The position numbers and the translations under genes are program-made. 18,266 nucleotides of DNA from Acetobacteraceae bacterium. Lineage in GTDB: Bacteria; Pseudomonadota; Alphaproteobacteria; Acetobacterales; Acetobacteraceae. Location: the NCBI GenBank assembly GCA_027306955.1, contig DAHUXX010000078.1:1-18266 (forward strand), written 5' to 3'. Shown one piece after another: positions 13,395 through 18,266 of this stretch (positions are counted from its first letter, which is position 1; the number at the start of each line of letters is the position of its first letter). The notes beneath the pieces are model-generated. The model saw only the letters and a list, made by a program, of their open reading frames with translations, ran no database searches and was not told the origin of the DNA.

Positions 13395-14342
13395 CTAGCT
13401 GAACAGGATGGCGGAGAGCTTGCGGCGGGCGGCGAGGGTGGCGGGATCGTCGAAGCCCCAGGCCTCGAAGAATTTGAGCAGCTGCAGGCGGGCCGCGTCC
13501 TCGTTCCATGCGCGGTTGCGGCGGATGATCTCGAGCAGCGCCTCGGCGGCTTCCTCCCGCCTGTCGGCGGCGTTGAGCGCGGTGGCCAGGTCGTAGCGCG
13601 CCTGGTCGTCGGCGGGGTCCGCGGCAAGCCGGGCCTCGAACGCGCCGAGCTGGTCGCGCGCGGCGCGGCCCTCGGCGGCGAGCGTCAGCGCCGAGCGCGC
13701 GCCGGCGATCTCGGCATGCCCCGCGATCTTGGCCGGCACCTGATCGAGCGTCTCCTTCGCCTCGTCCTCGCGGCCGAGGGCGAGCAGCGCACGGGCAAGG
13801 CCGCCCCACGCCTCGGGCTTCTCCGGCTCCTCCTGGAGCAGGGCGGCGAAGAGTTCCGCGGCGTCCTCGTGGTTTCCCTGTTCCGCGGCGGCGCGGGCCT
13901 GGGCAAGCAGGTCGGCCGACGGCATCGCCCCGCCCGCCATTTTCAGCAGCGCCTCGGCGAAGCGGCGCACCTCGCTCTCCGGCAGCGCGCCCTGGAACAG
14001 ATCGGCGATCTGGCCCTGCCAGAAGGCGGCGACCGTGGGCACGGATTGCAGCGGCAGGCCGAGGCCGGCGAGCTGTTGCACCAGGGCCTGGTTGCGGTCG
14101 ATGTCGATCTTGACCAGCTTCAGCCTTCCGCCCGCCGCTCGCACGACCTTTTCCAGGATCGGCGTCAGCGTCTTGCACGGGCCGCACCAGGTTGCCCAGA
14201 AATCCACCAGCACCGGCAGCGTGCGCGACGCCTCGATGACATCGCGCATGAAGTTTTTCTGGTCGCCCTCCACGATCGCGGCGTCAGGCCCGTTCGGGGC
14301 GGCGCCATTGGGCGCGGGAGTCTGGCCAATCAGCGTTTCCAT
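13395..14342 (-). CDS. cnoX: CnoX/YbbN-type thioredoxin-TPR chaperedoxin
   Basis: A 315-residue cytoplasmic protein with an N-terminal thioredoxin domain (about 20-135) and C-terminal TPR-like helical repeats (about 140-315). The thioredoxin active site is W52-C53-G-P-C56 in LVDFWATWCGPCKTLTPIL, and the cis-proline is P102 (QSVPTVAAFW). The repeats show the A-rich helix pairs of TPRs (AEQGNHEDAAELFAALLQEEPEKPEAWGGLARALLALG). This architecture is that of CnoX (YbbN), which holds unfolding proteins and protects their cysteines under oxidative stress. The E. coli protein has lost the first active-site Cys, whereas this one keeps both, so thiol-disulfide activity is likely. The start at 14342 has only a distant AGGA Shine-Dalgarno. 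First gene of the operon with the LON-domain and DUF1489 genes. Confidence 0.9.
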   Translation of the reverse strand: METLIGQTPAPNGAAPNGPDAAIVEGDQKNFMRDVIEASRTLPVLVDFWATWCGPCKTLTPILEKVVRAAGGRLKLVKIDIDRNQALVQQLAGLGLPLQSVPTVAAFWQGQIADLFQGALPESEVRRFAEALLKMAGGAMPSADLLAQARAAAEQGNHEDAAELFAALLQEEPEKPEAWGGLARALLALGREDEAKETLDQVPAKIAGHAEIAGARSALTLAAEGRAARDQLGAFEARLAADPADDQARYDLATALNAADRREEAAEALLEIIRRNRAWNEDAARLQLLKFFEAWGFDDPATLAARRKLSAILFS

Positions 14343-14440
14343 GGGTCCATCCGGTTCCTGCGGGCCTGCCCCCTAGATGAGGGGCCGTCGCGGCGGGACA
14401 AGCCACGAAACCAGGGACAGGGCAAGCACCGGCGGCATGG

Positions 14441-14472
14441 CAAAGGAAAACCCCCGCCTTGCGGCGGGGGTT
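14441..14472 (-). terminator. Intrinsic terminator downstream of amtB
   Basis: AACCCCCGCC (14449-14458) pairs with GGCGGGGGTT (14463-14472) around a TTGC loop, a perfect 10 bp GC-rich stem. On the minus strand the stem is followed by TTTTCCTTTG, so it terminates transcription of glnK-amtB, whose stop lies 29 bp upstream. It separates that operon from cnoX on the same strand. Confidence 0.85.
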
Positions 14473-14500
14473 CCCTTCCTTCGGGTTGGCAAGCCCCGGA

Positions 14501-15802
14501 TTAGCCGAGCTGCTCGCCGTGCAGCACGATGTCCAGGCCCTCGCGCTCCGCCTCCGGCGTCACCCGCAGGCCGATGACCGCGTCGATCACCTTGAGGATG
14601 ATGAGGGAGACGATGCCGGAATAGAGCAGCGTGACGACCACGCCCATCGCCTGGACCTCGAGCTGGGCGAAGCCGCCGGGCAGCTGCGGCTTGGCGGTGA
14701 ACGGTCCGAACGCGAAGACGCCGGTGAGCAGCGCGCCCACGATGCCGCCGACGCCGTGCACGCCGAAGCAGTCGAGGCTGTCGTCATAGCCGAACATGTG
14801 CTTCACCGTGGTCGCGGAGAAGTAGCAGATCACGCCGGCGGCGACGCCGATGATGATCGCGGGGCCGGGCAGCACGAAGCCCGAGGCCGGGGTGATTGCC
14901 ACCAGCCCGGCGACCGCGCCGGAGGCGATGCCGAGGACCGAGGGCTTCCCCGTCTTGATCCACTCCGCGAACATCCACGCCAGCGCCGCGGCGGCGGTGG
15001 CGATCTGCGTCACCGTCATCGCCATGCCGGCGCGCGCGCCCGAGGTGACGGCGGAGCCGGCATTGAAGCCGAACCAGCCAACCCACCGCAGCGAGGCGCC
15101 GATCACCGCATAGGCGACGTTGTATGGCGACATGTTCTCGGCTCCGTAGCCGACACGCTTGCCGAGCACGAGCGCGCACATCAGGCCCGCGATACCGGCG
15201 TTGATGTGCACCACGGTGCCGCCGGCATAGTCCTCGATGCCGAGATTCGCCTCCCAGCCCGTGGCACTCCACACCCAGTGCGCGACCGGCGCATAGACCA
15301 GCAGTGACCAGGCCACCATGAAGAAGCACAGTGCCGAGAATTTCATGCGATCGGCGAAGGCGCCGGCGATCAGCGCCGGGGTGATGATGGCGAAGGTCAT
15401 CTGGAACATCATGTAGACCGACTCCGGAATGGTCGGAGCCAGCGCGATGCCCTTGTCGTAGGCGGCACCCATGCCCATCAGCATGAAGCGCGAGAGGTCG
15501 CCGATGTAGGGATTGCCGTTGGTGAAGGCGAGGCTGTAGCCGGCGACGCACCAAGTGATGGTGACGAGGCAGGTGATGGCAAAGGACTGCATCAGCGTCG
15601 CCAGAACGTTCTTCTTGCGCACCATCCCGGCGTAGAACAGGCCGAGGCCCGGGATGGTCATCATCAGCACCAGCGCGGTGGAGGTAAGCATCCACGCGGT
15701 GTCGCCGGAATCGAGCTTGGGCGGCGCGGTGTCGGCCCAGGCCGGGCCCGAGACCAGCAGCGGCAGCAACGCGAGGAGGGTCGCGTTCTTGAGCTTCTTC
15801 AT
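14501..15802 (-). CDS. amtB: Ammonium transporter AmtB
   Basis: A 433-residue inner-membrane ammonium channel with a cleavable signal peptide (MKKLKNATLLALLPLLVSGPAWA) and eleven transmembrane segments. Conserved pore residues are present: Asp191 and His199 (DYAGGTVVHINAG), the twin His349 (DCFGVHGVGG), and the phenylalanine gate at F137 (TFAIITPALIAGAFADRMKF) and F246 (GWFGFNAGSA). One oddity is Arg239 in IGASLRWVGWFGFNAG, where relatives usually carry a hydrophobic residue (LLW); a CTG to CGG change would explain it. AmtB trimers pass ammonium and are blocked by the PII protein GlnK when nitrogen is plentiful. It follows glnK after 24 bp, with an AGGGAA Shine-Dalgarno about 11 bp before the ATG, and ends in a strong terminator. 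Expression is probably NtrC/RpoN controlled via the glnK promoter. Confidence 0.95.
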   Translation of the reverse strand: MKKLKNATLLALLPLLVSGPAWADTAPPKLDSGDTAWMLTSTALVLMMTIPGLGLFYAGMVRKKNVLATLMQSFAITCLVTITWCVAGYSLAFTNGNPYIGDLSRFMLMGMGAAYDKGIALAPTIPESVYMMFQMTFAIITPALIAGAFADRMKFSALCFFMVAWSLLVYAPVAHWVWSATGWEANLGIEDYAGGTVVHINAGIAGLMCALVLGKRVGYGAENMSPYNVAYAVIGASLRWVGWFGFNAGSAVTSGARAGMAMTVTQIATAAAALAWMFAEWIKTGKPSVLGIASGAVAGLVAITPASGFVLPGPAIIIGVAAGVICYFSATTVKHMFGYDDSLDCFGVHGVGGIVGALLTGVFAFGPFTAKPQLPGGFAQLEVQAMGVVVTLLYSGIVSLIILKVIDAVIGLRVTPEAEREGLDIVLHGEQLG

Positions 15803-15826
15803 GAGGTTGGGATTCCCTGGCTTGGG

Positions 15827-16165
15827 TTAGAGCGCTTGCGCGTCGGTTTCGCCGGTGCGGATGCGCACCGCGCGCTCGAGATCGAGGACGAAGATCTTGC
15901 CGTCACCGATCTTGCCCGTGTGCGCAGCCTTGGCGATCGCCTCGATGACCTGCTCGGCGAGATCGGCCGGCACGGCGACCTCGATCTTGACCTTGGGCAG
16001 GAAGTTCACGTGGTACTCGGCGCCACGGTAGATTTCCGTCTGGCCTTTCTGACGGCCGAACCCCTTCACCTCGGAGACGGTCAGGCCCTGCACACCCAGC
16101 GGCGTCAGCGCCTCGCGCACGTCGTCGAGCTTGAAGGGCTTGATGATGGCCATGATCAGCTTCAT
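15827..16165 (-). CDS. glnK: Nitrogen regulatory PII protein GlnK
   Basis: A 112-residue PII signal protein. MKLIMAIIKPFKLDDVREAL is the standard beginning. The T-loop (about 37-55, GRQKGQTEIYRGAEYHVNFLPK) has Tyr51, the uridylylation site of GlnD. The KIEVAVPADLAEQVIEAIAKAAHTGKIGDGKIFV block is the B-loop/ATP site, and VRIRTGE is the C-loop. It senses ATP/ADP and 2-oxoglutarate and regulates AmtB by plugging the channel; because amtB follows after 24 bp, I call it glnK rather than glnB. The length is exactly that of the family. AGGG lies 8 bp before the ATG at 16165, and a sigma-54-type promoter is seen about 70-85 bp further upstream. Confidence 0.95.
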   Translation of the reverse strand: MKLIMAIIKPFKLDDVREALTPLGVQGLTVSEVKGFGRQKGQTEIYRGAEYHVNFLPKVKIEVAVPADLAEQVIEAIAKAAHTGKIGDGKIFVLDLERAVRIRTGETDAQAL

Positions 16166-16235
16166 GTCGCAGCCCTGTTCCTGTTGCTCCTGCCCGTCCC
16201 CGGAACGTTCCATGACGGACAGCTTGCAGATGCCT

Positions 16236-16252
16236 AACAAGAACCGTGCCGC
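16236..16252 (-). promoter_or_regulatory. Sigma-54 (RpoN) promoter of glnK-amtB
   Basis: On the minus strand CGGCACGGTTCTTGTT fits the consensus TGGCACG-N4-TTGCW with two mismatches: GG at -24 (plus 16249-16250), ten bases, then GT for GC at -12 (plus 16237-16238). Transcription would start near 16225, giving a leader of about 60 bases before glnK. glnK-amtB operons are classically RpoN/NtrC driven, which supports the call. Confidence 0.7.
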
Positions 16253-16312
16253 GCCCCGGCTGGTGCCGACGGATTGTGGAGAGGGCGGCGTTGCGGCAGA
16301 GGAGAGCGGCGC

Positions 16313-16333
16313 ACTGCCCAAACAACAGGCAGT
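16313..16333. promoter_or_regulatory. Inverted repeat upstream of the sigma-54 promoter, possible enhancer-type site
   Basis: ACTGCC and GGCAGT form a perfect 6 bp inverted repeat with a 9-base spacer, centred about 97 bp upstream of the predicted glnK start of transcription. That is near where an NtrC site would be expected, but the sequence is not the GCAC...GTGC consensus. It could equally serve the divergent ubiH-like gene. Confidence 0.2.
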
Positions 16334-16411
16334 CTGGCGCGGGGGCGACGCCGGCGGTTGGCGCGAGGCGTGGCCCCGGGGAAGCGGCGGGGCGAAGGAG
16401 GCAGGTCGGCG

Positions 16412-17626
16412 ATGAGCGAGGAAGTCAAGGTCGACGTCGCGGTGGTGGGCGCAGGGCCGGTGGGCGGCACGCTGGCGCTGCGACTCGCGGAGGCCGGAAT
16501 GACGGTCGCGGTGCTGGACCGCGCGGCGCTGCCGCCCATGGAGCACCCGGATTTCGACGGCAGGGCCTATGCGATCGCGGCCGGCTCCCAGCGCGTCATG
16601 GCCGCCGCCGGGCTATGGGACGCGCTGCCGCTGGAGCCGGGGCCGATCCGCGAGATCCGCGTCTCCGACGGGAGGCCAGGCCAGACCGCCTCACCGTTCT
16701 TCCTGCATTTCGATGTCGCGGAGCTGGCGGGCGCGGACCCGGAGGGCGCCGGGGAGGCGTTCGGCTGGATGGTGGAGGCACGCAGCCTGCGCATGGCGTT
16801 GAACGCGCGGCTGGCGGCGCATCCCGGGGTTCGCGTCTTCGCGCCGGCAACGGCCATAGTGGAGCGCCACGCGGACGGCGCGCGGCTGGCGCTCGGCGAC
16901 GGCACGGTGATCGCGGCGCAGCTGGTGGCGGCGGCAGAGGGGCGCGGCAGCCCGTTGCGCGAGGCGGCAGGCATCGGCGCGACGCGGATCGCCTACCGCC
17001 AGCACGGCGTGGTTTGCGCGATCGCGCACGAGCGCCCGCATGATGGCGTGGCGCTGGAGCATTTCCTGCCGGCGGGCCCGTTCGCGCAGCTGCCGCTGGC
17101 GCCGGGCCCAGCCGGCGAGAACCTCTCGGCACTGGTCTGGACCGAGCGGCCAGAAGTGGCGAAGGCGCTGATGGCCTGCACCGCGGGGCGGCTGGAGACG
17201 GAGATCACGCGGCGTATGGGCGACCATCTCGGCCGCGTGCGGGTGGTGGGGCGGCGCTGGTCCTATCCGCTCAGCCTGCTGCACGCGCGGCGCTACCACG
17301 ACACGCGCCTGGTGCTGGTGGGCGACGCCGCCCACGGCATGCACCCGATCGCGGGCCAGGGGCTCAATGTCGGGTTCCAGGACGTGGGCGTGCTGGCCGG
17401 GATGCTGGCGGACGCGGCGGACCCCGGCGACCCGGACCTGCTCGCCGCCTACCAGCGTCGGCGCCGCCCCGCGGTGATGGCGATGCTGGCCGCGACCGAT
17501 GTGCTGGACCGACTGTTCAGCAACGACAACCCCAAGGTGCGCCTGGCGCGCGACCTCGGGCTCGCCGTCGTGCACCGCCTGCCGCCGCTGAAGCGGTTCT
17601 TCATGCGCCAGGCGATGGGGATCTGA
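16412..17626 (+). CDS. UbiH/UbiF/COQ6-family FAD hydroxylase (ubiquinone biosynthesis)
   Basis: A 404-residue class A flavoprotein monooxygenase. The N-terminal Rossmann motif is VDVAVVGAGPVGGTLALRLAEAG (G13, G15, G18). The middle motif, normally (A)DG, reads AAAEGRGSPLRE with E176-G177, a variant I have seen in relatives. The family-specific C-terminal block RLVLVGDAAHGMHPIAGQGLNVGFQDVGVLAGML contains the GD motif (G304-D305) that contacts FAD ribose and is typical of ubiquinone-ring hydroxylases. It should add a hydroxyl to the polyprenyl benzoquinone ring precursor, at the membrane surface. Which ring position (UbiH, UbiF, UbiI, UbiL or UbiM) is not decidable from sequence alone. The ATG at 16412 has AAGGAGG 12 bp upstream. 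It is divergent from glnK and ends 3 bp before the convergent aldo/keto reductase. Confidence 0.88.
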   Translation: MSEEVKVDVAVVGAGPVGGTLALRLAEAGMTVAVLDRAALPPMEHPDFDGRAYAIAAGSQRVMAAAGLWDALPLEPGPIREIRVSDGRPGQTASPFFLHFDVAELAGADPEGAGEAFGWMVEARSLRMALNARLAAHPGVRVFAPATAIVERHADGARLALGDGTVIAAQLVAAAEGRGSPLREAAGIGATRIAYRQHGVVCAIAHERPHDGVALEHFLPAGPFAQLPLAPGPAGENLSALVWTERPEVAKALMACTAGRLETEITRRMGDHLGRVRVVGRRWSYPLSLLHARRYHDTRLVLVGDAAHGMHPIAGQGLNVGFQDVGVLAGMLADAADPGDPDLLAAYQRRRRPAVMAMLAATDVLDRLFSNDNPKVRLARDLGLAVVHRLPPLKRFFMRQAMGI

Positions 17627-17629
17627 AAA

Positions 17630-18266
17630 CTAGAGGTAGACGGATTTCATTCCGCCGGCGGGGTAGCGCGTGCCGGCCGCGGCGCCCTTCGGAATCGCGG
17701 CTTCCAGGCGGGTGAGGTCGGCGGCGGTGAGGGAGACATTGGCGGCGCCGAGGTTTTCCTGGAAGCGTGGCCAGGAACGCGTGCCGGCGAGAGCGACGAC
17801 ATCCTCCCCCTGCGCGAGCACCCAGGCGATGGCAAGCTGGCCCGGCGTGCAGCCCTTTTGCTTCGCGATGGCGACCAGGTGGTCCACGAGGGCGCGGTTG
17901 TGGGTGAAATTCTCGCCCTGGAAGCGCGGATGCGCCGCCTGGCGCGCACCGACCTGCGAGAGGTCCGTGTACGCGCCGGTCAGCAGGCCGCGGCTGAGCG
18001 GGGCGTAGGCGACGACGGAAATTCCAAGCGCGCGGGTGGTGGCCAGCGTTTCCTCGGCATCGTCACGGTAAAGAATCGAATACTCGCTCTGCACCGCGGC
18101 GATGGGATGGACGGCATGGGCACGGCGGATGGTCGCGGGCGCTGCCTCCGACAGGCCGAGATGGCGCACCTTGCCCTGTTCCACGAGCCGGGCCATGGCG
18201 CCCACCGTCTCCTCGATCGGCGTCGCGGGATCGACGCGGTGTTGGTAGTAGAGGTCGATGACATCG
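17630..18266 (-). CDS. Aldo/keto reductase, C-terminal part (cut by window edge)
   Basis: The visible 211 residues are the C-terminal two thirds of an aldo/keto reductase; the N-terminus with catalytic Asp, Tyr and Lys is beyond the right edge. The frame begins DVIDLYYQHRVDPATPIEETVGAMARLVEQGKVRHLGLSEA, where His in YYQHRVD is the catalytic histidine. It then shows AVQSEYSILYRDDAEETLATTRALGISVVAYAPLSRGLLTG, a signature of the large AKR group with E. coli YghZ/YajO and the yeast/plant relatives. The cofactor region is LAGTRSWPRFQENLGAANVSLTAADLTRLE (family: IPGTxxxxxxxENxxA). It differs clearly from the aldo/keto reductase at 2345-3289, so the two are not recent duplicates. The substrate is unknown. 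Confidence 0.9.
   Translation of the reverse strand, partial: DVIDLYYQHRVDPATPIEETVGAMARLVEQGKVRHLGLSEAAPATIRRAHAVHPIAAVQSEYSILYRDDAEETLATTRALGISVVAYAPLSRGLLTGAYTDLSQVGARQAAHPRFQGENFTHNRALVDHLVAIAKQKGCTPGQLAIAWVLAQGEDVVALAGTRSWPRFQENLGAANVSLTAADLTRLEAAIPKGAAAGTRYPAGGMKSVYL

Noticed and set aside
1..18266. Mobile elements, CRISPR arrays, tRNAs, defence or toxin-antitoxin genes
   Set aside because: I looked for direct repeats with regular spacing, terminal inverted repeats, transposase or integrase motifs and cloverleaf-like segments, and saw none.

Overview
The window is gene-dense, GC-rich chromosomal DNA (roughly 70% GC by eye) with the layout of an alphaproteobacterium. A Rhodospirillales/Acetobacteraceae-type organism is the best guess. 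The clues are a hopanoid-associated HpnK deacetylase, a DUF1489 protein, a LON-domain protein beside a CnoX-type thioredoxin, and a glnK-amtB operon divergent from a UbiH-like hydroxylase. This assignment is inference from gene content. I see no tRNA, rRNA, CRISPR array, insertion sequence, integrase or phage gene, and no gene-free stretch above about 250 bp.

Left part (1-5925) is small-molecule metabolism. A minus-strand pair joins an omega-amino-acid:pyruvate aminotransferase to an FAD amine/amino-acid oxidase by an ATGA overlap; the oxidase runs off the left edge. A glutathione S-transferase diverges from that pair. An aldo/keto reductase follows on the minus strand, and a second DadA-like FAD oxidoreductase diverges from it. 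Next is a minus-strand pair, a 4HBT-type thioesterase followed after 3 bp by an SDR protein whose YxxxK catalytic pair is replaced.

Middle part (6051-10907): a secreted single-heme cytochrome c of TsdA/SoxA-like type overlaps the GTG start of hpnK. An M20-family amidohydrolase follows. Converging on its end is a broken cytochrome c gene with an in-frame stop and an apparent internal deletion. Divergent from the broken gene is a distant Nramp-family transporter lacking the usual metal-site motifs. A 101-residue protein of unknown function lies beyond it.

Right part (10968-18266): a 386-residue unknown protein looks like two modules in one frame and has a leader with two perfect inverted repeats. 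Upstream of it on the same strand is a tight cnoX - LON-domain - DUF1489 operon (protein quality control plus an unknown). Then comes the nitrogen operon glnK-amtB, with a good sigma-54 promoter match in front and a strong intrinsic terminator behind. Divergent from glnK is the UbiH-like FAD hydroxylase. A second aldo/keto reductase is cut by the right edge.

Most of the window is ordinary metabolic chromosome. I do not see a clear new multi-gene system. The least explained items are the cytochrome/HpnK pair, the two-module unknown with its structured leader, the divergent Nramp and the decayed cytochrome.
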